DNA of 64,000 nt from Cyclina sinensis. Lineage: Eukaryota > Mollusca > Bivalvia > Venerida > Veneridae. The DNA lies in the NCBI GenBank assembly GCA_012932295.1, contig JAAONU010000004.1, forward strand, positions 24,870,872-24,934,871, read 5' to 3'. Both the position numbers and the translations under genes were made by a program. Under the pieces are notes generated by a model that made no database searches, had not been told where the DNA came from, and was given only the letters and a program-made list of their open reading frames with translations. Of this stretch, positions 13,335 through 27,500 are shown one piece after another (the stretch's first letter is position 1; each line of letters begins with the position of its first letter).

Positions 13335-16300
13335 CTGATATCTGCAGCTTAGTTCCGAACAGTTAAGTTTATGGTTTATCTTAATACTTGTTAGAAATGG
13401 GTAGATAATAATGACTGTATTGACTGTACGGATTGTTAACATAAACAACATAAGACCTTTCTTCACTCAATGTAAAATAAGTTTTCTAAAAGAGAAGAAA
13501 CATCATTATTTTGTAAGTAAGTAATATTGCAAACGTATTACTTTTGCAATGTTTAACAAATGCCCCATTTAGGCCTCTTCAGAGTCCTAGTGCCATGATG
13601 GTGGAAATACAAATTGTCTCCGAAATGTGTCTAAGTGAAAAGAAATCGCAAGCAAAGTTTATCTGTTTGAAAAGGAAGTCTAGAGACTATAATTGAAAAT
13701 GTCGATATAAAGAAGACATTTAATCAGTCTATCATTTCAACCGTGACATTGATCTTTTTGCTGTAAGGGCGAACACAACATATTAAAAGTACACTTATAT
13801 TTGTGCGTTTACAGGATCTAATACATTTCTTTGTCTTCTTAATAGAGCGATATACTTATAACTATAGCTGGATGCCTCTGACATGGAACTTCAGTTAAAG
13901 AGAAAAATAAGCATCCCAATCGGTCTTGTCTGCTTCATAGGAACTGTAAAATTTGCAGAAATGTTTATTCACATTAAGTAAATTCAAGTTAAGAAGAAGA
14001 AAGGAATTTTGTATTTTGGACGATAAAGCGATATTTTTGTTACATTATATAGAAGACAATCTCCAATACATATGATAACTTTACTTCTGCTGAAATAAAC
14101 TGAATACACTTTCATCAAATAACATTTATTTTTCTCTACACAGTTTATCAATATTTATTGAATTTTAGCCATACATACTTTAATTATAAAAGCGGATTAA
14201 TACCGAGTAATATTAAATCAACTGAATTAAAAGTCGGCCATATTGGATATTGTCCATGTGAGTTATGTAAACAAATCAAACATTTTAAATAATTTATGGC
14301 GAATTTCATCATTGTTCACAACTAGTTAGGCTCAGGAATTCAATATTATAACTGGATTTAACAAGGTAAATAAATTTCACTCGCTGTCACTGTCTGAAAT
14401 ACAGCGGATTCTCTTGTATTTACGTGGTGGGGAAAAGTAGTTCCGACACAAACAGTGGATTATCAAAATGGTAATTTCACTGATTCAAAACAGTGGATTA
14501 TCACTTTTATCTCACTGATATTTCCCTATATTTCATTGGTAGGCATAAAATAAATTTAAGTTACGCTGTTTGTAATCAAAACTTGGCGTCTTTATATTCT
14601 GAAGATAGTTCATAGAAACAAAGTAGCTCCCTATAAAATTCTTGATTTCCCTGACACAACAAGCTAATTCTATGTACTATCTTTCTTCTTAGAAAGTCCA
14701 TATAAAATATAGGCGTTAATGTGGCAATACAGAGAGACGAAAGCTCATATTTCTACAGTTGCTGCCAGGAATGGGAAGCGCATCTTCCAAATAATTACAT
14801 TAATTGTAAACAACATTTGCTTTGATAGTTCTGAGAAGTAATACCGTATAATTGTATGTAGGCACTTACATATTGGTGCCCTTTCCATCAAATGAATGCA
14901 AGAAAATAAATACACTTAGGAAATGTTTTGCCTTTGTTAAGTTAAAAATATCTTTGTGTATCAGTGAAGTTTCATATGAGTATCATAATTATGTCTAGGC
15001 AAATTTACAAACATTTATTTTTTTTCCTAAATATTTTTTTTTCGACAGGATTCACCGCTACATTCAGATGGGTAGCACAAGAACTTTTACGTATGCCGTG
15101 CACGCATCTTTTCTACACAAAAAGACCGACCACGTACTCAGTTGAAAACTCATACTTGTAGACTGCATTGGGTATTTTTTCTGAAACTTAGACTTAAAGA
15201 TCAGATTTTGGTATGACAAACAACCGAAATTTTTTTTAATTTCTTTCAGTTGTATCATTTTCTGCTAAGATACAAATGCATCGTTTCTATATTTTGGCTT
15301 TCTCACAGTAAGAGTAAATAGCGAAATTACGATTACGGTAAATGACAGGTTTTAGGCTTCTTCGACAATCAAATAAAATATCAGAATAAAAAGGCTGAAG
15401 AAACGCTGTCTACTCTAACAGGATATATGCCTGTAGATATGCACTGAGATAAATGTGAATCAAAATCATATTGCCGAAAGAATGTATGTTATGTGGTAAA
15501 AAATCACCTTCAGTTTCGTTGTCCTTATCTTAACGTCATTCAGATTTTTAGAAAAACAGTTTTCGTTGTCCTTATAAAATGATCGTAACGTCATTCAAAA
15601 CAGATGTTTAGAAAACCATTTTACAAGAAGAAATGTTAAGCACATGCTAATGACGACACAAAAATCACTAGTTCTTTTAGCACTATGTCTTAATTGATTT
15701 ACGTGTTCAAAAAGTTTCGTTTTCAGAAATGAAGCTCATCTACATTTATGTATAAACATGTGTAGTATTTCGTCAGTGACCACGTACTCTAATCAAGTCT
15801 TTGTCTGATATAGTATCACTCTTTTTACAGTATCGATTTGATTGATCATGGGATTGCCTGTGAGAAAAGCTAATTACCACTAATACCTTTTTATTAGACA
15901 CGTCTAACGACGTGCTTATATCTTAGCTCAGTTTTCGTGACCAAATTTTTATTTGATGTCCTAAATCTTCCTCGAATCTTTTAATTCATTTTCTTTATGA
16001 ATTAAGTCAATTATTGGTGTAATAGTTATCAGTTTAAGTTAGCTTTCTTACTTGCGCTATTTTCATAGCGGGTATATGATTTTTTTTTTCTTTCGTTTGT
16101 TGTTGTTGTTTTTTGTGGTTTTTTGCCAACCCATCATTATGATGTCTAAATATCGACTATCTATATTTATTTAAATGCCATATGTGACGGGGACGTCAAA
16201 TAAGGTGTTTTTTTGTTGCTTAATAACCCATTTTAGGACATATATTTAATTGATCAAAGAAGTGATCATAACCAACAACATAATTACAAAATTTCCAATC

Positions 16301-17472
16301 GATAATTGTTTTCTTATATCTTGTGATGAAAACTTGTGCGTCCTTTCTTCCAAGAAAAACACCGCCTATATTTGTACAAACTTGTCAGAAAATCGTTACG
16401 AGTCGGCGATATCTCGCACTGAACTGGTGCGTGAATTGTTTGCACTAGGACTATACTTGTTTCGCCTGCTGCTTCTGCTGCTGCGGCAGTTTATCTCAGT
16501 GGTTCCAGCTTGAAACAGAACATCGTTTTCCAGCCATGAGCAACATCATTCTTTCTCTGAAATATGTTTAGTAAAGTCAAGGAAAATATTATTTACCGTG
16601 TACAATAGTAGTATCAGTGCGCTGGATATTGATCATCAAATTGGATTTTATAGATAAAAGTTTTATAAAAGCATAGCTGCAAAAGAGCCGAAAAGTTGGC
16701 AGAATTTTGGGTCCATCATTAGTACAGCGCTTGTGAGGATATATTACAAATTATATGTCTTCTGTAACAAAGAAAGCCCTAAGCATGAAAATGAATACTC
16801 TTAGCTGGAATATTACATTTCAAGGTAAACATTTCATCTACAGAACATTTTAACGAAATTAAACGAAATCAATATAGTGTTCAGTTAAATACATTAGGAC
16901 AATAGTTAATTTAAATTGTCACTAAAGAAAGGTGTTTTCAGTTTCAAAGCGGCTGTAAGAATAATACGTTTAAATCTATCTTGTACTTTTTATTTTCTTT
17001 TTTTTAAATAACTCCCAACCACGTGATTTGACTGTGCTTATTGAATTTGCACAGTTATATATATCAAAAATTAACTACGTATAGAAATAAAAACTTATAT
17101 ATCAGCTAAACAAGAGAAGAGAAACTTATACAGTATATTCCTATCACCTCTTGTAGTTAGATATTTTATTACAAATTTATTAGTAGTACTAGAAGTATTT
17201 ACATAATGCAAGGTTTTGATATACGTTACTGATATTGCGTCTTCTTCAAGCCGTAGACACAAAGGGTCTTAATTTTTAAATGAAGTTAAGTGTATGTTAA
17301 TTATATATGCGTCTGCGTTATGATAATTACATTTTGAATGATATTTTGTTTTGTATGCCTTGGTGCATGAACTTTTTTCAACTTATTTCATGACAAACCT
17401 TGCGTTTTATTGTTTGGTTAATTGTTATGTTATCGTCTTTAAGCATTCAATAAGTATACCATCAGTGACGTG

Positions 17473-19019
17473 TGTAGCAACGTTAAATGACGCATCGCCG
17501 CTAAATGTCGCACTTGACGTTACATGTCGCAAGGCGGATATATTTCATTTCACTCGTCTGCTGAAGTGGGCAAAAAATTTGTTATATTTTTTAACTTTAA
17601 GAGAAACCCTGTCATGTTTTTATTAATTTTCGTAGTTAAAATAAGAACTTTAACATGGTATTGATTACTTTCTCGAAATGGCTAAACTTCTATTGTACCT
17701 AATTCTCGGTGAGCAGCAAAAATACGCAGCAAAGAAAACTTCAAAGTGGCATAACTTTTTTTGTCTTGAAACGAAAAGTAGCCTTGTATTCCTTTTCCTA
17801 GTAAGAACGAGATTTACAAGACTGTGTTATTAATTTTGTTTTGCAAAAGCCGAGTCAAAATAGTGTTCGTAATTTCTTCAACCGCTGTTGTTGTTGTAGT
17901 CGGCATGAAATGAAAGGAAAATTTGTTTGTTTTTCGTAGATATGGAATATATCTAACCTGAAAGTGATATAATTTTCAGACTTTCACTCGTACTTGCGCT
18001 TCGCACTCGTGAAAATATCTTAATTATATCACTTTTCGGTGAGACATATTTTATATCTACTCAAAACAAACAAATATCCTCTATATATTTGCACCCCTGA
18101 AAATCGCTCACCAAAAGCATGAAATGTCACAAACCATGGACTACATGTACATGTTGGTGATGATGATGATGGTGATGATGACGACGACTGTGACGATAAT
18201 AAGATGACTAGGACGACAATGAGTATGACAGGGCCTGCACTGGCCAGAAATATTTTGTAGCCAAATTTGCTTTCAATCATTTTTTTTTTTGTACCCTGTA
18301 CCACCAAAATGGCTACAAATGAGCAAAATTCTGTTAGCCAAATTGAAAAAGTTGTAGCCAAACTAGCAACATTTTAGCTGATGGCAGAGTGAGCCTTGTA
18401 TGGTTATGAAAATTATTTTGGTTACACCGTGCAAAGTGATGCACAACGACAATATGTCACTGTGTACCTTACATGACAAGTAGTTCATTGCCTAATTTGA
18501 AACAATTCCCGAACTGAAGACTTGACCTTTAGTGAGTGTAGAATATTACATTTGCAATAAAGGGGAATGTAAACCAGCATTTCTTGGGGACAGAGTACAT
18601 TTAATTTCAAAGTTTTGGGTCGATGTAAAATTGGTATTTTCTATAATAAAATCAATGGGTTCATAATTTATTTTCAGAACATTTCCAAGTAGCGCATCCA
18701 TCGAGGGTTCACTTCCATGATTTCGTGTAGCGCGTTATAAAGTTTGAAACATGAAATCTCAGTGGTCATAATATTTTGGGAGTACTATGACGTTTACTAG
18801 ACAGTAAAATGGATTATAAAACTGATTGCGACATTTAGCGTTAACGTTGCGACATTCAACGGTCATGATCTTTTGTGCGACATTGAGGGTTGAAAGTGCG
18901 ACATTTACCGTCAGAGCAATTGCGACATTTAGCGATCATTGCGACATTTAGTGTCAGCCTTGCGACATTTCACGTCAAGTGCGACATTTAGCGGCGATGC
19001 GACATTTAACGTTGCTACA
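17473..19019. mobile_element. 1.55-kb non-autonomous element with 63-bp terminal inverted repeats
   Basis: Left end 17473-17535 and right end 18957-19019 are inverted copies with three mismatches in 63 bp, starting TGTAGCAACGTTAAATG. They are flanked by a direct 5-bp repeat ACGTG (17468-17472 and 19020-19024), the expected target duplication. The right subterminal region (18826-19010) has nine copies of TGCGACATTTA-like words; the left has inverted ones. The inside carries a GAT-rich stretch at about 18155-18220 and no transposase. The superfamily is not recognised. Confidence 0.85.
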
Positions 19020-19024
19020 ACGTG

Positions 19025-20430
19025 ATTAAAGTAGAGTTTAACTAAGGAATTGTTCAAATGACGACACAAATTAAATGTTGCTGTTTATAAATACAATATC
19101 TGCAGCTTTGATTTACAAATTAAACTAAATGTTTATATTAAAGTCAAGTTTAAAATTGTCAAACAGATTAAATACACATGCGTTAAGAATAATTCACCAC
19201 GGGTTTGATTTTTTCCGTTAATATGTATGATACATTTTTTGATTCACCCTCTAAGGATAAACTGGTGAAAGGAACAGTCAGTTATTCCGTCTATTATTAC
19301 CTCTAAGACGCCACAATATAAATAAATGTCATAAACATGTCACCTACATAGAATTTGCCGAATACATCCTATGTAATAAAGAAACAATTGAATCAAAGCT
19401 TGACTTATAAAAGCCATAACTTGATATAAAGCTCAAAAATGTCAGAAAAGCCAGTTAGTCTGTGAACAAGTTTTCTTGTTGATGGTGTATTGAAGTATCA
19501 CGAAGTAACCCGTATGTTCTACGAAACGTAGCGAAAAAGTGAATTATGACGAAAACTATGAGAATTTATGTATTATCCGACTTAAATGCTATTAGGTCAA
19601 TTAATTCTATTTCTTGGTATAAACTACACTTAATTCCCATTTTTGCTGTGTAATAAACAGATTGTGACGTAACCATTATGGAAGACGGAAAAATATAAAT
19701 AAATTTAAATAAAATTAATAAAACAAGTTTGTCACCTAGGATTACGAGTATAGAAAGATATGATTGTACTCTTTTTCAATGTTTTACTGCTTATTAATTA
19801 AAGAGTGTAAGAAACGTCAGTATAAGATCCATGTTTGAGGTACGGGTCGACTTATCTGGTCTGTATCCCTTTTCTCATTATAACTCATGTAGTGTAGGCT
19901 GGGATTGGCCTTAGGCAGCCGCGTTTTGAGGGAACTAAGCATTAAATATAGAATAGTCTGACAGGGAGAAATCCATCACATATTCTTATCAGGTATGCAA
20001 ACGTTTTGTTCCTTACGTGTTTCTTTGAAAAAGAAATCGTTACAAGGTTGAATCTTAAACTATTAGCAAACAAAGATGTCCTTCCCATAGTAAGTGGCTT
20101 TCTGTAGATACTTTTACAGGCTAAAGTGACTATCTTTATAAATGTACAACAAACACTGGTTTTCAAACCTACATGCAAACGTATTGGATAATGTGTAGCC
20201 GAAACAAAACAACGTTGTATTCGACATAGATTTTTAATCATTGTTTGAGTAAACAGAACCAGATAGGCAGTGTCTATCCCTCTGAAACTGATCAAAAGCA
20301 AATGACAGCTCTGTTTTCTTTTAGTTATACGTACTAGCACTCTGCGCCACGCTAGTGTATATATCATAGAGTAAAATGCAATGGCTTATAATCCGTTTAA
20401 GAACTTGGGTTATTATCTGAAATCAATATT
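19025..20430. other. No gene recognised
   Basis: Holds a 141-codon minus-strand ORF (19942-20367), the longest in the window, but its composition is unremarkable, it has no domain that I recognise and it is not repeated in U4. No repeat or RNA gene seen. Confidence 0.5.
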
Positions 20431-20857
20431 CCAATTTAACCATTTGATCAATATCTGTAACAAGAGTTTCTTATTTTCTTTTGTGACATGTTCCGCAACA
20501 AAATACGTATTAGCTTGTATAAGGGAATTGATTTCGAGTAATCTTTCAGTACATTCGGAATCAGGAGTGCTGCAAAAAAGGCGATTTCCATTAGATGTAA
20601 TTACATATAATACAATTTTTATACAAGAATGATAAACATTTAAATTCAATGTTTAATGATATAAAGTCGAACTAGATATTTTTAAGTAACATATTGAACA
20701 ATTGCTGAATCAGACTTTCACATATTCCATCGTAGCTTGGGAAATATTCAATTGTACTGCTGAAATTGCTTTTGCATAATTCTCTCTCAACTTAACGCCT
20801 CTTCACAGCTATTTCCATAATTTGGAAAATGTTTAGTTTCCATCCTGTTATCATCTG

Positions 20858-20917
20858 CAAGAGGCCACCAGGAAACAAAAGAAGCAAGAATTGTATTACA
20901 GCAACAATTTCCGTCAC
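20858..20917. other. Conserved 60-bp block in U3 (remnant also at 51320 in U4)
   Basis: Ungapped alignment to 6210-6269 with about two thirds identity; similarity continues through ATTTGTCATTTGATTT downstream, as in U2 and U4. U4 keeps only the 3' part (CCGTCAC at 51320-51326 onwards). It is the key anchor linking the two duplicated pairs. Confidence 0.5.
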
Positions 20918-23900
20918 ATTTGTCATTTGATTTCTATTAATTGATATGAAAGTACTGGCGGATTGTTTTTCCTTTGGTCGCTTACTTTGCCTTGGGTTCG
21001 TTATACCACACATATAAATATTGAGATTTTAGTATTGCGTGATCTGTTTTGACCAAGGATGATACTTCTCAGGAGGATCATGTAATGACGTAAAAAATGT
21101 GTTAACTTCTTTAATGGAACGGTCACAGGCAGGTTAATGCTTTATTACTTTCTAGCAGTTTCTATACAGCCAACACCCTAGATAACATTTTAAACGTATT
21201 TTTATTTGTGAATGAGTGAGAATGTTAAACCGTCATTTTTGAGGGTTTTTTTTTCTAAGCAAAGCAGTTACATAAAATGGTTTACGCCTAATTTGGACCT
21301 CATATGTTTAGTTCTTGGCTTTCTCAAACAATTTAAGGGCAAAGGGTTCATTGTCAAGTGTATATTACAAATGACGATCGTAGACAGACCTAATAGCATC
21401 CTATACATCACGCATAATCCTATTTGAAGCTTTGTAATGAAATATAATGAGTTGGTAATGATCTGCGAACACAAGATTATACAGTGTGAAAATGAAATAT
21501 CTGCGGAATAAGCCTACACATTTTTAGGTCAGATATAAATTTTCATTTCCATTTTCTTTATACGGTATAAGGATTTCCTTTGACAAAAATATTTACATCT
21601 TAAAATATCTTTCTAGGGATAGGAATTTTACTTAGAAAAAAATGTTCGTATATCATGTCATTGCCAAGCTGCTCAGCTGTTTTTCTTACTTTATTATAAA
21701 CGAGAAGATTCAGCTGCCTACCAATAGAAATTTGACTTTGAATATTAGGATTGCATATATCAATCAGATTTGTGTTGTAAAACAATCTAAATTCAGTTAG
21801 AATACTAGCGACATGAACTTAGACGAATGAAGCTGATCTGCCAGTCAAGTTAATTTACTGATAACCTTTTGGAATTATTTCTCGTGCTTTTGTAAGTTCC
21901 TTAAGAGTAACGATTTTTTAACTATCAAACCAAAATAGAATATCTGACATCAATATGTCAGTCCTTTCCTTTTCATTAATTTCACTTTTTTCTCAACATT
22001 AACAACAAAAATTCGCTTGGGGTAATTTTAATTGTGTTGATTCCAAGCAATATTTCTTACATTTATTTCATGTAAATAACTTAAGCTTCAAAAAAGAGTG
22101 TTGTTCGATATATAAAGTGTATGCCATTTTGTTCACTAGAACTATTTGCTTACATACTATCTGTATAGTTAGAACAGTATTTACACACAGCAAATTGCAA
22201 ATATAACCCAGTCAGTTAGTGAATCGTCAGACATTTCATCTTTCTCTACTTCGGAATTAATTGGTTGTGGTACTTTTTTCTTATATACTGAAAACATTTT
22301 CATTCTTTTTTTTGTTTTGCTTACATCCCCCGTAGGATACCTACTCGAAATGTCGGTAGCGAGAAACGGATAACGACATTGACAATCATTTGATTTCTTT
22401 AAATGAATAAGAAGTCATGATTGGAATGTTATCGTATTCGTTTTGTTTACATGCGCATTACAAAATGCTAATCTACCCTAGATTCGCTATACCGCATACT
22501 AGATAAATATTCTATGGTATAAGAGTGTTAAGATATTTTAATATCACATAAACTATTTTATGAAGTGGATTTATATATTCAGTAAGTGATACAGTCAAGC
22601 ATTAATTAAAAAAATTAAAACAATGTTTATGAAGGAAGTCAAGCTTGAGACATCAATTGCTTGAGATACAGGATCATAGTTTTGTATTTAAAAAATGATG
22701 TTAAAATTTGCATTTTTTTTCAACTTTATATTAGTTATGTTAACAGTTAAAATTTCAGTTGTCAAAGAGAATTAGTTCTGTATAACTGCCATATTGTTCA
22801 ATTACAACTGCTGAATATAACCTCCTCCAGTATAGCACAAAACCGAGATGCAATGAGAATAATATTATACTGTTTTTATATTACAAATGTTTTTCTTCTA
22901 TCAGTATCAGCATCTGGTTTATTCTAGTTTTGTACAGCTCTCTTAGCTGGTAGTTTCGAATGTCAAGTAGTGTAATCAGTGTTTCTTTTATCCAGTCAAA
23001 AGCCCTTTCTCGGAAAGGTGCGTACACTACAATAATAATAATGATAATGTTAATATTTTTATATATTTTTATTCGAAGACAGTTACACAATATAACAAGC
23101 ACAGAGACATGGTCAATAAAATATATTTTAAGAGCAACCGTCTAAGAAAACGAAGAAGTTTATCTGTCTGAAGAAGTGGATGACTTCTCAAAATATTTCC
23201 GTAAAACAAAATTGCAAGGAAACATAACAAGTAAGAAATCTCGGGCCGAGTAAATGATTACAAATGACGAAAGATGAATAAAGTGTAACCAGTCTATACA
23301 TCATGTACATCAAGCATAATCCTTTTCAAACGTGACAATGTAATACAATGGCGGGCTAATGATGCTCGAGCACGAGATAATACACGGAAACAACGGTATG
23401 TCCTAATAATCACCCTGTACAGAATTAGGACAACCAATAATTAGCCGTTTCGTTGTTTATACATTTATGGTGGTTTCTTGTGACGAAAATGACGAAAAAT
23501 CTTCTTTATGGAGATTTTGTAAGGGAATTGAAATTAACAGAGAAAAATGCCCGTATATCCTATAGTTATAGAATCTTTTGTTGGCATTGAAATAAGGGGG
23601 TTATCTCCAACGTAGAACAAGAAAAAAAATCTGATTTTTAGGATATGATTAAGTCATTAAAATGTTGTTTTATTTTATACATTTATATCAGGTATAACAT
23701 GTTGTTTCGTCATTCAACCGCAATAGCCAGACTTTGAGATTTAATGATGGGTCATTATATTTAATTTAACAAGATTCCGAAAAATACGAAAACCTTTGAC
23801 TAATTCATACATTTCATCAATTTTAATCGACATGTGTATCAATGTTTATGAATCACATTAAGAATGTCCTAGCTTAAACCTAGTCTGTTTATCATCGTAC

Positions 23901-24066
23901 CGTCTGTCCGTATGACCGACGTCCTCTTCCGAGTTTATGGGGGTATAGAAAATATCCCATTCCAGAGACACCCCTGATTCTTTTCCATGCTCAGTATAAA
24001 GCACCAGTTCTGATATATAAGATCTCATTTTAACGCCCCATCCGAAAGCCAATTAGTAGTGTTTGT

Positions 24067-24140
24067 GGAGGAGCGGTGGATCGAACTCGTAACCCTAACA
24101 ACCATCCAGCGCGTTACCACTTGACGATTGCTCTGCCCCT
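24067..24140 (-). repeat. tRNA-derived SINE head / tRNA pseudogene in U3
   Basis: On the minus strand a 74-nt stretch has an A-box-like TCAAGTGGTAACGCGC and a B-box-like GAGTTCGATCC at tRNA spacing. The acceptor and T stems pair poorly, so it is not a working tRNA. The U4 counterpart lies at 56238-56299 at a similar distance before the EEQ exon, so it predates the duplication. Confidence 0.6.
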
Positions 24141-24475
24141 TTCAGCTTAATGCGCATACAACTACATTAAAAATGGTATATTTCGGTTTTTATCACACTT
24201 GACAATGTTCTTAAATGTGAACAAATATTTCGTTTAATATTTTGGAAAAATAGTTTTTAAGATTAAAACTGTTCCTGGTCGATCCGATTAGAAACTAGGT
24301 GCCTTATCAGCGGGTAGAATAATTGTATTCCTGCTACGTTTTCTTTTTCTGTCTTTACATAATTTTCTGCAGTAAAACGGGCATGAAACAAGTTGATTCT
24401 ACGTGCACTCATTTTCAAAACAAGCCGCTGTTGCATGAACATGCCAGTTAACTTCACTTACTTGCGTTCTTACAG

Positions 24476-24569
24476 GTTGTGAAGTTAAGTCTTGAAGAAC
24501 AGATGGGTATTCTAGACCAAAAGAAAGGCGAGTGTGATCAGAAAAAGCAACAAGAGCCCCCGGACAAAG
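24476..24569 (+). CDS. Receptor exon a: start of hormone-binding domain (first Cys)
   Basis: Acceptor TTCTTACAG, donor GTATGT. It reads 31 codons plus one base (phase 1 end). The frame gives [20 protein letters not shown] followed by a Lys/Gln-rich stretch; the EEQ...L...C pattern is the N-terminal helix and first disulfide cysteine of class B ectodomains. As it begins with an acceptor, at least one upstream exon carrying the start codon and signal peptide must exist; I could not identify it in the preceding 24 kb. Confidence 0.85.
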
Positions 24570-27500
24570 GTATGTTATACATATTTCATAATATTTGTGT
24601 CGTTGTACAGAACGAATGATGTTTACCTCTTATGCCTAGCGGCGCAAATATCGTTCTTTGGTTGAGTTTAAAATTAATATAATTTTGCAAAAGTTCTGGT
24701 TAAAACTGGACTGGGATATTCCGTAACTTTTCAGTCGAAAAGCCGACCACGTTTTCATCGAAAATGATACTAAAGTGTGAGCGTATACGTTTCAGGAAAT
24801 AGTAGTTTTAAGTGAAACTGAACTAAGTCTTGTAGAATTGTGAACGCTAGAAAGAACTATTTCATTTAAGCAGTAGTCACGCAGGTAAGTTTGCGTAACA
24901 AGTTTAAATGAAAATATTTTTTTACATAGCTGAAGGGTGGTTTTTATGTTAATTTGTTGAAAAACAAATTTTGCGTGTCCAAAGTAATTTACAGCAACTT
25001 AAATGGGTATGCCGACAATGATACTATTAAACGGATTTGACGTCAGGTTAATTCTTTTCTCGTCTGTATTCTCTTGTCAGCAACTACAGATTACAATTTA
25101 ACGTGTTGCTGTAAATACGTCGCGTGTGTCTGTAACATTTGTAACAGCCGATTACTTCTAGTAAGCTAGCTATTGTATTACTGCACTACATACAGTTGTT
25201 GTCAAGGACCATGTTAGCCTAGTAAAACCTACACCTACATAGACGGTCTTACCCCATTATATGCCAAGATAAGCTAGAACAAACAAGTTTACGTGTCGTC
25301 AGAAGTTGCTCTTTCCTGACATCAACTACGAAGCAAACATTTAGTTTTGTTGGTTTTTACTTCATCGCTTTTCGGTTTTAGAGGCATTGTTTGGATGCAC
25401 ACTATATATACATTAATGTATAAATGAAAGACCCACTTCTAGTTTCCTCTACAAGTATCCTGTAGACTAAATTAATTGTATAGTTTTATAGACAATAGAA
25501 GCACGCAAAGTCAGTACGCAGTAACTCGGAATATTTAATAGCACTTTTAAGGTTTACTTGAAAGAACAGTCTTAGTACTAGTGTCCCCATGACAACGGAC
25601 GCCCATGCAGTTTCGATATAATTCTTAATGTTTTTTTTCTTTTATTCTTCTAATATATAAGCCACAGCTATGTATCTCTGACAATAAAAGTACGTTTAAT
25701 TTACTGTATTATCCAGCGAATTAAGATTAAAAAGTATTTTAGCTGCCTAGCAACAAGCACTCTGTAGTTTTCCAGGAAAAAATCATGTTAAGCCGCATTA
25801 GATCATATTACATTTGTATGGTTTGAAGTGATCTCGATATTAACTTGAAGTTATGGAGCATACGATTAACTACAGGAACTGCTGTTGGTAAAACCAACCT
25901 TCAATTTATATATTAAATAACTCTTGAAAGCATAAAGCGAACATGTCGTTCAATTCATGTTATTAAAGTAACGACGATGCTACAGATAGAAACAGTGCGA
26001 TTGGTTTAAAAAAAACGCCATAGTCCTAAATGGCTTCCAGGAATAGGTACTTTATTCAAATATGAGTATTTCCTTACTTGAAGGCATGCTGTCCGTGTCC
26101 CATCATTTTTAACCAGGTTTCCTACGAAAACCTGGTTATTGTAATGCTGAAGTCGGCGGACGGGCGGGCGTCAACTTTTGGTTTCCGCTCAATAACTTGA
26201 GTTTACTTTGGCCTATTGACGCCAAACCTGGTATATGGGTAGCTTATATCAAGAGGAAGCTTGGGATTGCTACCCAGGTGTCTGTAATCAAGGTCAAGGT
26301 CACTGTTGCTAAAAATAGAAATTTAGTTTCCGCTTAATAACTTGAGTTTGCTTTGACCTATTGACCCCAAACTTATTATATGAGTAGCTTATATCAAGAG
26401 GCAGCTTTAGATTGCTACCCAGGTGTCTATGATCAAGGTCAAGGTCACTGTTGCTAAAAAAAGAAATTCAGTTTCCGCTCAATAATTTGAGTTTGCTTTG
26501 ACCTACTGATGCTAAACTTAGTGTATGTGTAGCTTATATTAAGAGGCAGCTTGGGATTGCTACCAAATTGTCTATGTTCAAGGTCAAGGTCACTGTTGCT
26601 AAAAAAGGATATTAAGTTTTCGCTCAATAACTTTAGTTTGCTTAGACCTGTTGAAACCAAATTTAGTGTTTGGGTAGCTGATATCAAGATGCAACTTGGC
26701 ATTGCTACCCAGGTGTCTGTGGACAAGGTCAAGGTCACTGTTGCTTTAAAAAAGAAATTCAGTTTTCACGTAATAACTTGAGTTTGCGTTGACCTGTTGG
26801 CACCAAACTTGCTGTGTGGGTAGCTTATATTAAGATGCAGCTTGGGGTTGCTATTATGATATCTGGGAGCAAGGTCAAGGTCACTTGCTTACAATAGAAT
26901 TTTCAGCTTCTACTCAATAACTTCAGCACACTTTGACCTATTGATACTCAACTTGGCATGTGTGTAGCTTACATGAAATACAGCCTGGCATTGCTACTCA
27001 GGTATCTGATTTATTTTTATTTTGAACTATTGAAACCAATTTTCTGTGTTGGTACCAAAATAACAGCACCATTTCTACTTCACTTCCATATTTCTTCCTA
27101 ATTCCTGTCACATTAATACTTGGTCGTTGAAAACCTGGCTTTCGTCGCATTGCGGCGCTTCTTGTTAATTATTTTTGGAATTCGAATTTTTAAACATTGT
27201 TTATATTTATTTATGTTTTAATGAGATTTATGAAAACTTGAAATCATCTATAGCCACTTTCGCATAAATCATTAAAAAAGAAAGATAAAAGCAACAATTG
27301 ACCTTTTTTGACGATGTTAACATTTGCTGTATTAATGTTTTAGGAAAAACTTTTTGAACTTTTATGCACCCGAAGGGAGACATATAGTTTTCGAGCTGTC
27401 CGTCTGTCCGGCAGTTCGTCCGTCCGAAAACTTTAAAAATGGCCGTAACTTCCTTATTAGTAATTGGGTTTACTTCATACACAACATCCCCTTGGCAAGA

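Larger units (their letters stand above)
11755..16900 (+). repeat. Tandem duplication unit U2
   Basis: Direct copy of U1 immediately downstream. It lacks the U1 MITE and the U1 23-bp minisatellite and has its own 34-bp minisatellite at 13131-13334. Three short ungapped matches to U3 (12337/20435, about 12629/20706, 12777/20858) keep order and spacing. No coding exon recognised. Confidence 0.78.

Noticed and set aside
18029..18361. 110-codon minus-strand ORF with hydrophobic and Ser-rich parts
   Set aside because: It lies inside the 17473-19019 inverted-repeat element and its Ser run is a translated GAT microsatellite.
19942..20367. 141-codon minus-strand ORF, the longest in the window
   Set aside because: No domain, signal or repeat of it in U4. 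In 64 kb of AT-rich DNA one ORF of this size is expected by chance.
24067..24140. Working tRNA gene on the minus strand
   Set aside because: A and B boxes are present but the acceptor and T stems do not pair properly.
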